A stretch of DNA of 13,523 nucleotides from Planctomycetota bacterium (GCA_017885385.1 JAFNGF010000223.1:1-13523); one strand, 5' to 3'; counted from the stretch's first letter, positions 1 to 7,180 are shown. The notes: generated by a model from the letters alone, not told the origin. Numbers and translations: made by a program.

Positions 1-84
1 CGCCATTTTGCTGACCTTAAACCGCTTCTGCAGTTCCGGCTTATCTTTGGCTAACGCTCTGATGATTTCTTCTTTTGTTATCAC
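1..84 (-). CDS. MNT-type nucleotidyltransferase, N-terminal fragment cut by window edge
   Basis: Only the first 28 codons are present, starting at a GTG (84-82) and running off the left edge. The peptide begins VITKEEIIRALAKDKPEL and ends KRFKVSKMA. This matches the helix that precedes the LFGSYARGE-type active-site motif in small MNT-domain nucleotidyltransferases, the MntA-like antitoxins usually paired with a HEPN toxin. The catalytic GSxxxGxxxxxD motif would lie just outside the window, so the assignment rests on the leader helix alone. A GAAGG stretch lies a few bases upstream of the GTG and could serve as the ribosome site. The GTG overlaps the stop codon of a tiny upstream ORF, which suggests translational coupling. 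It is on the same strand as, and downstream of, the large REase/TPR/PIN gene. The alternative is any small protein with a similar charged helix. Confidence 0.55.
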   Translation of the reverse strand, partial: MITKEEIIRALAKDKPELQKRFKVSKMA

Positions 85-137
85 GATATTACCTTCAGAG
101 ATACCCGTTTTAATTTAATGCGTTCTTCGCCCGGCAT
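81..137 (-). CDS. possible 18-residue leader ORF overlapping the MNT start
   Basis: An ATG at 137-135 opens an 18-codon frame (MPGEERIKLKRVSLKVIS) that ends in TGA at 83-81. The stop overlaps the GTG start of the nucleotidyltransferase gene in a GTGA arrangement. Upstream of the ATG is a purine-rich GGGGAGGGG stretch that would be a strong ribosome site. It could be a coupling peptide, the remnant of a longer upstream gene, or chance. I do not recognise the peptide. Confidence 0.22.
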   Translation of the reverse strand: MPGEERIKLKRVSLKVIS

Positions 138-192
138 TATAAATCCCCTCCCCAATCCGGTCAAAAGAAATGTAGTGTGTACTCGACTCGAC

Positions 193-206
193 TGAGCTCG
201 TCGAAG
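193..206. repeat. dispersed repeat TGAGCTNNTCGAAG, copy 1
   Basis: TGAGCT-CG-TCGAAG lies in the spacer between the MNT gene and the large minus-strand gene. The same core, TGAGCT-TT-TCGAAG, recurs at 11552-11565. Next to it are an ACTCG-rich stretch (181-190) and a GTCATTCCCGTG segment near 226. The 138-272 spacer therefore appears to be made of fragments of short intergenic repeats rather than a gene. Confidence 0.5.
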
Positions 207-272
207 TCCGCAGACCAATTCTCTGTCATTCCCGTGCTTGACACGAAATCCATTTTTCCCCCTCCGATAACT

Positions 273-3200
273 TTAAGGTATGATAATGCGTTTTCCTTGT
301 CCCCCCTTCAGCCATCCTTCAATTACTCTTTTTACTTTTGCCCCATTCACCACATCTAAGCCGAAAATGTTATTTATATTTTCTAACCAAGACGTTATAA
401 CGCTTAGGCCCTTTGACCTCTTGGCAAGCCGCTCCAGTATCCTTATAGTCACCGTTTGGCGAATATTTTCTATGTGGTCACTTTGCCAAAGGCTCTTGAT
501 AAACATGGCACCAATATAGTGTATTCCTTCGATTTTGACATTTTGGTCCCCAAACCAGTCTAAACTCTGGAATAGAGGACCTTTGTCAACATCTCCATTT
601 GTTTTTTCGACTGCTTTCAACAAAGACCTTACCTCGGGCTTTGTGTAATAATATCTCATGTGCATAAGCTTCACAGTCACTTCAACTCCAAAATCTGCCT
701 CAAGATTGCCCTCACCGCAGAAATAGTCAACCGTCTGTTGTGTCCATATCCTTTTGCATCCAAACTCAAGTCGTCCTATTTCGGCAGTAGCGAGGTCGTC
801 GGTCCAAAGAGAATGTCCGGCTCTAGATGCTAACATCATTGATTCTACGCCCAATTGTCCAAATATTTGCACTAATTGATTACGACGTGGGACTTCTAAT
901 TCTCCAATAATAAGACCTGATTCAACTATGCAGTGTTTTTCTATCAAATCAATTAATTCTTGTAAGCTTTTGCGGATCTCTTCTATGTTTTCAGGAGACC
1001 AGGGAATAAATCCATCCTTACTATATGTACCTGCCAAACTCTTAGGGTTATCATAGGTTCTTAGTAACTGCCGGAAATCATCAATAGTGCCTTGTGAAAC
1101 AATTAATCGCCGCGGAATTTCGAGGAGCGTATCGTAAACTTTCAGTAGGAATATTGTACTCAAAGCTGTCGCATCGATGATTAAGTTTTCTGAATCGCGT
1201 AGTGCACGTTCGGCTATTTCTGATTCCTCATCGGTTCCCTTGCAACATTTGAACCTTAAACTTGGGGTGGATATTATATATTGTGTAGCTTCAAGAACAC
1301 GTCTACCCTTCAAATTGGCTACAGTGTATATCGGAATAAGCTGTTTGGTGTATAGTTCCTCAATTTTTTGAACATATTCAGCGTCTTTCTCAACAAGTCT
1401 CTGCAACGGTGAAAAGTCTATCTTTCCACCCTCATCTTTTACAATCATCTTTCTGATTGCCTGTATCCCTGGAAATCTTTTCTCAAGATTGTCTAGGCAA
1501 TCACGAAATCGATAAACATACTTACTGACTAATTGCTTTATTGTTGCAGTTCGCTCTTGAAACCCACTTTTTTCCAAATAGAAATGCTCACCCTGTTTCT
1601 TTCCAAGCATTTCTTTAGAGTATGGGTGCTCTTGAGGAAATTCATTACGACTGGATTCTGGCTTACTTACGACCGAGTCTTCTATTATATCCCACCGTAA
1701 CTCACGGGTGTCGTCTTCTTGGTATTGAACGGCTACTCCAGGTGCTGCAATTTCGGATTGGTCTATATTTACTGCTGGTCCAATAGGTGCGAGCAAAGAT
1801 TCTATCACTGCGATGTGTGCATCACTCTGGTCCCAATTTAATCTCACGAGTTCGTATGCATAATCTACTCCTCTGATTGGCTCTGGCCCATGTCGGAGAA
1901 CAAATGCTACCCATCTACCTATGTGCGCATTGACATCTTTAACCTGAGGTAGTTTCGTTGGGTCTCTTTCTATTAAGTCCCTTTTTTCTGTTCTGATTCC
2001 AAGCAAAGATAACCTTAAACGGACGTAAGGAACATATGATTGATCAAGAGGATTTGCCAAAAATTCCTCCATGACTTTTCTTGCCCCTTTATCGTCATGA
2101 TATTTTTCACGGTAACCCAGTTCCAGATCAAATAATTTTCTCTCCCACAATCCATTCGCCCGCAGCTTTTCGGCAAACTCGGCGATGAAAGCCACGTCTT
2201 CACACTTGTGTGCACATTCCATTATCCGGTAGGTATCTGTGCCAATATATTCCGGCCGAACCAAAGTCTTCCATAGTTCTAAAGCTTCTTTGTACAAACC
2301 TACTACTTGTAAAAAAGTTGCTATTCTTCTCTTATCCTGCAATGAAGTCTCAGGTCTGATCTTCGCAAGTATTTCCTTGGCCCCTCTTATAGCTCGAGGT
2401 TTATTCCCATTAAGTCTATACGCTTCGCCCCGAAGAACTGCGATAATCTCAATACTTACTATGTTCTCTGGTAGGGTTTCGAGTGTCTTTATTGCTTTTT
2501 CAATACCTTCTATTTGCCGTTCGAGGTCAACCAGTGTTGCTAAGTATTCCGTTCTTATTTCCGGTTCTTCTTGTCCTAAATCGTTTATCCGGCTCCGCAA
2601 CAAGTCGATGGCCCGTTTTTTGTCTCCTTCCAAATTCCTTTTATCAAGGCATTGGCTCAAGAACAGTTCTGCATAGCACCTTAGCCCCTTGCCAATCAAC
2701 GTCTCCAGCAGTTTGATTGCGCCATCCCAATCTTCTCCTTTGGCCTTCATGCCCGCATAGCGGAATACCACTTCGGGATCTGAGGGGGCAAGTTGGTAAG
2801 CAAATAAAACATCTTCCTCCATTGCCTTATGATTATTCAGACCCATCTGGACAGTTGCTCTCTTCAGGAGCGTCCGGACCGTACTCGCAATAAGATTTTG
2901 CGTCTTGTAATTCTTCAGAGCTTCTGTGAACGAGTCTTTGGCCTGCTCAAGACACTTTGCTTCTTCTTTTGTTGGGCCCCTATCATTAACCGCTTGCTCT
3001 GAAATTCTAGCCCGTTGTAGTAGTAAATCTCCTAAGACCTCTTTTATCTGGGCCTGATTTGGTTCTTTTTTAAGGGCTTTACCAATGTATTTTTCTGCGA
3101 TGTCAAAACGGCCTCGATACATCGCAGCTTCACCTATCGCCATTGCTATTTCAGAATCCTCTCGTTGATGTTCCGGCACCATCTTCTCAACTGCATCGAA

Positions 3201-4046
3201 ATTTAGATCTTTAGGAGCGCTTCGTACGTAGACTGCTCTACCTAAATTTTCTTCCGGAAAGTCATTTAGGAGGGCTTTTGTCAATTCGTGTGCTTTTCTC
3301 GGATTGCCTAAAAGCAGATAGGCCAGAGCTTCTCTTGCTCGCGCCTTCTCGTTTTCCGAGTCATACTGTTTCGCCTCTAGAAAGCAATGAGCTGCCTTTT
3401 CGTGCAGTTCTAGTGCAAGATATGCGTGTCCTATATTCGCCCGGGTCCGGTATTTTTGATTACCGGTCATGACGGTGCTGTGTTGCTCCCACAATCGCTC
3501 AAGTAAGACCAGGGCTTCTAATGGCTTATGATCTGTGAGCAATTGCGCGGCGTTCTCTATTTCTGCCTGTAAATGTACCGTAGCACCAAGGTCCAGTCCT
3601 ATGATATTTGAGACATGAGTTTTATTGAATCCTAAGATTTTCTCTGTGATTTTTTTATGTCCCCATGTTTCGATGGTCACTTTAGGATGTTGTCTCCTAA
3701 GTTCCTGCACAAATTGTTCAACTTCACCCAGCAGCGTATCATTTGTAAGGTAAACCCATTTCTTGACATCATTATGTTTTGCTAAGCAACCTTCCAGATC
3801 ACTTTTGATTTTTTTCTTGGTGGCACGAGCTGTTTCTCCCCTTGTTGCGTGAGCTGCAAAATATATTTTAGCTTTTGGGCAGTAACCATCCATTTTAGTG
3901 TCCCCTTTTGGTCCACCTGCCCTTACAGGCGTGTAATCATCAGAATAGAGTTTCATACATAACCGGTGACACAGATCTTGAAAGCTATTCCCATCAAGAT
4001 TAAAAATCCGGTCCTCAATTATCTTTCGCAATGTTGCATTATCCAT
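273..4046 (-). CDS. REase-like / TPR / GreAB-C-like / PIN multidomain protein, 1257 aa
   Basis: The start is the ATG at 4046-4044, placed 6 nt after a very strong GGAGGGGAG ribosome site (4061-4053). The frame stays open to 4220, but no comparable site lies there. Domains I read, in order: (1) residues ~1-140, a restriction-endonuclease-like domain with GGPKGDTKMDGY (44-55) and KIYFAAHA (60-67). (2) Residues ~150-720, a long helical TPR-type array, for example around 200-260 and 300-335. (3) Residues ~768-842, similar to the GreA/GreB C-terminal domain, with VAVQYQ, LRWDIIED and the hallmark HPYSKEMLGKKQGE (807-820). (4) Residues ~950-1105, a PIN-like domain with acidic residues D958 (LIIDAT), D989/D990 (TIDDF) and D1083/D1084 (WTDDLATAEIGR). 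(5) A helical tail of unknown role. There is no signal peptide or membrane segment, so it is probably cytoplasmic. PIN domains are usually metal-dependent RNases; the GreAB-C part suggests contact with RNA polymerase or a similar surface. A conflict-system effector is my inference; the PIN and GreAB-C calls are the firmest. Confidence 0.85.
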   Translation of the reverse strand: MDNATLRKIIEDRIFNLDGNSFQDLCHRLCMKLYSDDYTPVRAGGPKGDTKMDGYCPKAKIYFAAHATRGETARATKKKIKSDLEGCLAKHNDVKKWVYLTNDTLLGEVEQFVQELRRQHPKVTIETWGHKKITEKILGFNKTHVSNIIGLDLGATVHLQAEIENAAQLLTDHKPLEALVLLERLWEQHSTVMTGNQKYRTRANIGHAYLALELHEKAAHCFLEAKQYDSENEKARAREALAYLLLGNPRKAHELTKALLNDFPEENLGRAVYVRSAPKDLNFDAVEKMVPEHQREDSEIAMAIGEAAMYRGRFDIAEKYIGKALKKEPNQAQIKEVLGDLLLQRARISEQAVNDRGPTKEEAKCLEQAKDSFTEALKNYKTQNLIASTVRTLLKRATVQMGLNNHKAMEEDVLFAYQLAPSDPEVVFRYAGMKAKGEDWDGAIKLLETLIGKGLRCYAELFLSQCLDKRNLEGDKKRAIDLLRSRINDLGQEEPEIRTEYLATLVDLERQIEGIEKAIKTLETLPENIVSIEIIAVLRGEAYRLNGNKPRAIRGAKEILAKIRPETSLQDKRRIATFLQVVGLYKEALELWKTLVRPEYIGTDTYRIMECAHKCEDVAFIAEFAEKLRANGLWERKLFDLELGYREKYHDDKGARKVMEEFLANPLDQSYVPYVRLRLSLLGIRTEKRDLIERDPTKLPQVKDVNAHIGRWVAFVLRHGPEPIRGVDYAYELVRLNWDQSDAHIAVIESLLAPIGPAVNIDQSEIAAPGVAVQYQEDDTRELRWDIIEDSVVSKPESSRNEFPQEHPYSKEMLGKKQGEHFYLEKSGFQERTATIKQLVSKYVYRFRDCLDNLEKRFPGIQAIRKMIVKDEGGKIDFSPLQRLVEKDAEYVQKIEELYTKQLIPIYTVANLKGRRVLEATQYIISTPSLRFKCCKGTDEESEIAERALRDSENLIIDATALSTIFLLKVYDTLLEIPRRLIVSQGTIDDFRQLLRTYDNPKSLAGTYSKDGFIPWSPENIEEIRKSLQELIDLIEKHCIVESGLIIGELEVPRRNQLVQIFGQLGVESMMLASRAGHSLWTDDLATAEIGRLEFGCKRIWTQQTVDYFCGEGNLEADFGVEVTVKLMHMRYYYTKPEVRSLLKAVEKTNGDVDKGPLFQSLDWFGDQNVKIEGIHYIGAMFIKSLWQSDHIENIRQTVTIRILERLAKRSKGLSVITSWLENINNIFGLDVVNGAKVKRVIEGWLKGGQGKRIIIP

Positions 4047-4052
4047 AATTAT

Positions 4053-4061
4053 CTCCCCTCC
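4053..4061 (-). promoter_or_regulatory. strong Shine-Dalgarno site fixing the start of the 1257-aa gene
   Basis: Read on the minus strand this is GGAGGGGAG followed by six bases and ATG. It selects the ATG at 4046 over the upstream in-frame codon at 4220, whose extra 58 residues are encoded by tandem-repeat DNA. Confidence 0.8.
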
Positions 4062-4125
4062 AATTTTACCCCCAAAAACCAGCAAACAAAAGCCCCGCAA
4101 CCTATTTATTTTCGCCAGTCCTGCC

Positions 4126-4153
4126 AAGTATCGAGTATCAAGTATCGAGTATC
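4126..4153. repeat. four tandem 7-bp units (A/G)AGTATC
   Basis: AAGTATC, GAGTATC, AAGTATC and GAGTATC follow each other without a gap, 73 bp upstream of the ribosome site of the 1257-aa gene. On the other strand the unit is GATACT(C/T). The related string ATACTCGATAC recurs at 13286-13296, upstream of the ASKHA gene, so this is a dispersed element. Confidence 0.75.
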
Positions 4154-4215
4154 CAGCGGTTCCATCCCTGATACCCTGCTTTCCTGATATTGTAACTCCA
4201 ACTCTGAGCTCTAAA

Positions 4216-4247
4216 TTCACTAATGCGCTAATTCACTAATGAACTAA
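4216..4247. repeat. two tandem 16-bp units TTCACTAATG(CG/AA)CTAA
   Basis: TTCACTAATGCGCTAA is followed directly by TTCACTAATGAACTAA, differing at two positions. It lies in the divergent spacer between the large minus-strand gene and fabG. Confidence 0.75.
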
Positions 4248-4292
4248 TCCCCCTGATACCCCGATTCACCGATGTCCTTTTACCCGTATTTT

Positions 4293-4412
4293 CTCTGCGC
4301 CCTCTGCGCCCTCTGTGGCAAAACAAGAAACCGTGTTAATCCTGTGTTAATCCGCGTCTGATATATCCGTCTCCGGCGAAATCCCTCTGTGCTTCTCTGC
4401 GACCTCTGTGGC
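4293..4412. repeat. compound repeat block: CTCTG(C/T)G nonamers flanking GTGTTAATCC units
   Basis: Three 9-bp units (CTCTGCGCC twice, then CTCTGTGGC) span 4293-4319. Two GTGTTAATCC units spaced 11 bp apart follow at 4333-4353. A second nonamer set is at 4385-4412 (CTCTGTGCT, CTCTGCGAC, CTCTGTGGC). The whole 4047-4555 spacer has no convincing gene: its long minus-strand frame is antisense to fabG. I saw no clear promoter for either flanking gene, though one must be present. Confidence 0.65.
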
Positions 4413-4506
4413 CCCCCAAAACCAACGATAAAAAGCTGAAAGCCCCCTTGTCTAAAATTTTGTTGCCTTGCCGCAGTTGTTGCGGTAAAAGAATGAGATA
4501 AGCCAA

Positions 4507-4526
4507 CCCCCCGATAAATCGGGGGG
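4507..4526. repeat. hairpin CCCCCCGAT-AA-ATCGGGGGG in the fabG leader
   Basis: Perfect inverted repeat with 9-bp arms and a 2-nt centre, followed by CTAAACATA. The flanking bases match the reverse complement of the hairpin after fabF (7068-7087): both read AACCCC, an ATAAAT core, then GGGGCTAAA. No T-run follows on the plus strand, so it does not look like a terminator here. It would lie in the 5' leader of fabG, 29 nt from its start. A weaker relative, CCGCA/TGCGG, is at 4471-4485. Confidence 0.75.
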
Positions 4527-4555
4527 CTAAACATAGATGTATGGAGGCAAAGGAA

Positions 4556-5293
4556 ATGCCGGAAAAAAGGCTCGCTGTGGTAACGGGTGCTGCCAGGGGC
4601 ATAGGGCGGGCGATTGTTTTCGAGCTGCTCAAGCAAAGCCGAATCGTCGCCGGGCTGGACATAAATGCCGAGCAGCTGGGCGAGCTTGCCGATATTGTAA
4701 AACAAGCAGGCTTTAGTGTTATCACCAAGTGTGTCGATATAACCAATACAGAGCATTTCACGCAAACGCTGGAGGCCCTTGCTTTGGAATACGAGGGAAT
4801 AGGCGTCTTGGTGAATAACGCGGGGATCACGCGCGACAATTTGCTTATCCGGATGAGCGATGAGGAGTTTGACAAGGTGCTGGAAGTGAACTTGCGAGCG
4901 GCTTTTGTGGCAATGCGAGTTGCTGCAAGATATATGATGAGAAATAAATTCGGAAGGATAATCAATATCAGCTCTGTTTCGGGCGTTATTGGCAACGCCG
5001 GCCAGGCCAATTATTCGGCCAGCAAGGCAGGACTTATCGGAATAACCAAAACCGTTGCCCGCGAGCTGGCTAAAAAGAACGTTACCGCGAATTGCGTTGC
5101 TCCAGGTTTTATCGATACAGAGATGAGTAGAAAGCTGCCCGAGCCGGTCATAGAAGCCGCGAAAGAGTTGATACCCATGCACAGAGTCGGTAGCGTTGAG
5201 GATGTTGCCAGGGCGGTGGCGTTCCTCGCCGGTGATGAGGCCGGCTATATTACCGGCCAGGTTCTTTGCGTGGATGGAGGGATGGCGATGTAG
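4556..5293 (+). CDS. fabG: 3-oxoacyl-[acyl-carrier-protein] reductase (FabG)
   Basis: This 245-residue short-chain dehydrogenase/reductase performs the NADPH-dependent reduction of 3-oxoacyl-ACP in fatty-acid elongation. The cofactor loop TGAARGIG is at residues 10-17, VD at 60-61 and NNAG at 87-90. The catalytic tetrad is N112, S140, Y153 and K157, in the FabG-typical GQANYSASKAG context. The C-terminus YITGQVLCVDGGMAM is characteristic. I chose the ATG at 4556 because GGAGG (4543-4547) sits 8 nt before it; the in-frame ATG at 4541 lies directly before that site and would add five residues. Length equals the usual 244-248. It is the first gene of a same-strand fabG-acpP-fabF group, with a 227-bp spacer before acpP. 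The SDR family is broad, but the acpP and fabF neighbours make the FabG assignment firm. Confidence 0.93.
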   Translation: MPEKRLAVVTGAARGIGRAIVFELLKQSRIVAGLDINAEQLGELADIVKQAGFSVITKCVDITNTEHFTQTLEALALEYEGIGVLVNNAGITRDNLLIRMSDEEFDKVLEVNLRAAFVAMRVAARYMMRNKFGRIINISSVSGVIGNAGQANYSASKAGLIGITKTVARELAKKNVTANCVAPGFIDTEMSRKLPEPVIEAAKELIPMHRVGSVEDVARAVAFLAGDEAGYITGQVLCVDGGMAM

Positions 5294-5381
5294 CCTCATG
5301 TTATGCCCTGCCTTTACCGGCTGGCGGTAAGGTGGGTGGACTCTACCGGTCGAGAAAGAGGCACAAAAAACAAAAAAATAT

Positions 5382-5420
5382 TTGTAGCCAGCTAAATTAG
5401 CGGGTAATATACCCGCCAAT
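5382..5420 (+). promoter_or_regulatory. candidate acpP promoter overlapped by an 11-bp-arm palindrome
   Basis: ATTAGCGGGTA (5396-5406), a 3-nt ATA centre and TACCCGCCAAT (5410-5420) form an inverted repeat with one mismatch; the inner seven pairs are perfect. TTGTAG (5382-5387) and TAATAT (5405-5410), separated by 17 nt, could be -35 and -10 elements, putting the palindrome across the -10 as for a repressor operator. No T-run follows, so a terminator is unlikely. The promoter match is modest; the palindrome itself is clear. The spacer also holds an imperfect CTTTACCG/CGGTAAGG stem near 5313-5333. Confidence 0.45.
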
Positions 5421-5520
5421 GTTGAGGCAGCCAGGCAGCTTTTTGGTGACGGTCGCGGTCGTTGGGAGTCAATCGTAATGTACGACACTAATTCCTTTTG
5501 GGTTAGGGAGGATAAGACAA

Positions 5521-5793
5521 GTGAGTATTGATGAAGTGGATGCTCAGGCAATCGAACAGAAGGTGATCGAGATAATCAGTGAGCAGATGGGCGTAGACAA
5601 GTCTGAAATAACACGCGAAACATCGTTTATGAACGATCTAAATGCCGACTCTCTGGATACAGTTGAGCTGGTTATGGAGTTTGAGGACGAATTTGATATG
5701 AGCATTCCGGACGAAGAAGCCGAGAAGATCCAGACGGTCGGCGCGGCGGTCAACTACATCATTGGTGCAGCCCAGTCGAAGAAGCGAGAATAG
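5521..5793 (+). CDS. acpP: acyl carrier protein
   Basis: This 90-residue acidic protein carries the growing acyl chain on a 4'-phosphopantetheine arm. The attachment serine is S44 in NADSLDTVELVMEFEDEFD, the universal ACP helix II motif. The segment SIPDEEAEKIQTVGAAVNYI is the usual helix III/IV region. It is slightly longer than the ~78-residue standard because of a short N-terminal extension and a charged SKKRE tail. The start is a GTG, supported by AGGGAGGA (5505-5512) 8 nt upstream. It lies between fabG and fabF, with only 14 nt to fabF. Strong family identity; a dedicated secondary-metabolism ACP is unlikely given the neighbours. Confidence 0.95.
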   Translation: MSIDEVDAQAIEQKVIEIISEQMGVDKSEITRETSFMNDLNADSLDTVELVMEFEDEFDMSIPDEEAEKIQTVGAAVNYIIGAAQSKKRE

Positions 5794-5807
5794 CGAATAG
5801 CTTTGGC

Positions 5808-7052
5808 ATGAATAGGCGGCGAGTTGTTATTACAGGCTTAGGTTGTGTCACAGCCTTAGCTGAGTCTCCCAGCGAACTTTTTGCTGCATTGTGCGCCGGC
5901 AGGAGCGGCGTTTCCCTAATTGAATCCTTTGATGTCAGCGAATTTCCTGTAAGGTTCGGCGGCGAGATAAAGGCCTTCAAGGCGACCAGCTATGTCGATC
6001 AGCGGGAAAGTAAGCGAATGGACCGCTTTACCCAGTTTGCTATGGCTGCCGCCATCCAGGCCGTCAACGACAGCGGTCTTGATTTCTCCAGAGAAGACCC
6101 TTGGCGGGTGGGCGTCATTGTGGGGACAGGCATAGGCGGCATCAAGGAGATCGAAGAGCAGCACATAACGCTTCTGGAAAGAGGGCCACGGAAAGTCTCA
6201 CCTTTCGCTGTTCCCAGGCTCATGGCCAATGCAGCCAGCGGGACCATCGCTATACACTACGGACTTAAGGGTCCCAATTTTTGTATCTCCAGCGCCTGTG
6301 CCTCGGCCAATCACGGCATTGGTGAGACGTTTTGCAATATTCTTGCCGGGCGAAGTGACATCATAATTACCGGCGGCACCGAAGCCGCCCTTACACCTAT
6401 GGGATTGGCTTCCTTCTGCGCGGCCAGATCGCTGAGCACTCGAAACGACAATCCGGCAGCCGCTTCCAGACCGTTCGATAGAGATAGGGATGGATTTGTT
6501 CTGGCTGAGGGCGCAGGTATCGTGATTTTAGAGGAATATGAGCACGCCAAGAAACGCGGTGCAAACATGTACGCCGAACTTCTTGGCTATAGCGCAACCA
6601 ATGATGGTTATCACATCACCGCCCCCCTGCCCAACGGCAGCGGCGCAGCCGTGACCATGGAGCTGGCCTTGAAGGATGCGGGCATAGAAAAGGAGAGAGT
6701 TGATTACATCAATGCCCACGGGACCGGCACCGAGTTAAATGATATAGCTGAAAGTGCCGCCATCAGGTCTGTTTTCGGCCAGCACGCATACAAGATACCG
6801 GTGAGCTCGACAAAAAGCTGTCTCGGACATCAGCTTGGCGCCAGCGCCGCGGTAGAGATGATTATATGCGTAAAGGCGATAAATAAATCTCTCATCCCCC
6901 CTACCATCAACCTGGAAAACCAGGATGAGCGCTGCGACCTGAAGATGGATTTTGTGCCGCTGAAAACCCGAGAGGCCAAGGTAGATGTCGCAATGAGCAA
7001 CTCGTTTGGCTTCGGCGGACATAATTCCTGCCTGGTCGTCGGCAAGGTTTAA
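5808..7052 (+). CDS. fabF: 3-oxoacyl-[acyl-carrier-protein] synthase II (FabF)
   Basis: This 414-residue condensing enzyme joins malonyl-ACP to acyl-ACP to extend the chain by two carbons. The Cys-His-His active site is complete: C164 (SSACASANH), H304 (NAHGTGTELND) and H341 (CLGHQLGASAAVE). The C-terminal GFGGHNSCLV (401-410) and N-terminal RRVVITGLGCVTALAE are typical of KAS II, and the length is standard. The ATG at 5808 follows the acpP stop by 14 nt and has no clear ribosome site, so translation probably depends on coupling to acpP. KAS I (FabB) is less likely from the motif pattern and the acpP-adjacent position. An intrinsic terminator begins 15 nt after the stop codon. Confidence 0.94.
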   Translation: MNRRRVVITGLGCVTALAESPSELFAALCAGRSGVSLIESFDVSEFPVRFGGEIKAFKATSYVDQRESKRMDRFTQFAMAAAIQAVNDSGLDFSREDPWRVGVIVGTGIGGIKEIEEQHITLLERGPRKVSPFAVPRLMANAASGTIAIHYGLKGPNFCISSACASANHGIGETFCNILAGRSDIIITGGTEAALTPMGLASFCAARSLSTRNDNPAAASRPFDRDRDGFVLAEGAGIVILEEYEHAKKRGANMYAELLGYSATNDGYHITAPLPNGSGAAVTMELALKDAGIEKERVDYINAHGTGTELNDIAESAAIRSVFGQHAYKIPVSSTKSCLGHQLGASAAVEMIICVKAINKSLIPPTINLENQDERCDLKMDFVPLKTREAKVDVAMSNSFGFGGHNSCLVVGKV

Positions 7053-7067
7053 TACTGGGATATTTAG

Positions 7068-7094
7068 CCCCGCAATTTATTGCGGGGTTCTTTT
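7068..7094 (+). terminator. intrinsic terminator after fabF
   Basis: CCCCGCAA (7068-7075), loop TTTA and TTGCGGGG (7080-7087) form a perfect 8-bp GC-rich stem followed by TTCTTTT. It ends the fabG-acpP-fabF transcription unit. Confidence 0.85.
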
Positions 7095-7180
7095 GCCCCT
7101 AAATTCATTGGAGGGTTCTTGTCTCCCGCAGTTCACTGCGGGGTTCTCTTTATCCCACCATTTATTGCGTCGTGGATTTC
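7068..7180. repeat. tandem array of four hairpin units, period 28-29 bp
   Basis: CCC-starting units begin at 7068, 7096, 7125 and 7154. Units 1 and 3 form perfect hairpins (CCCCGCAA/TTGCGGGG and CCCGCAG/CTGCGGG, each with a 4-nt loop). Units 2 and 4 are decayed copies with CCCC...GGAGGG and CCAC...GTGG. Units 1-3 are followed by GGGTTCT. The rest of the 7053-7487 spacer holds the palindrome and promoter described separately; I see no gene in it. Confidence 0.7.

Noticed and set aside
4047..4220. 58-residue N-terminal extension of the 1257-aa protein
   Set aside because: The extension is encoded by tandem-repeat DNA, has no ribosome site at 4220, and a very strong one precedes the ATG at 4046.
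4126..4247. Tandem repeats considered as a CRISPR array or iteron origin
   Set aside because: Units are 7 and 16 bp without spacers, and no replication initiator or cas gene is present.
4280..5551. 423-codon minus-strand open frame
   Set aside because: It is antisense to fabG and the repeat-rich spacer; it has no domain, and fabG on the plus strand has complete active-site motifs.
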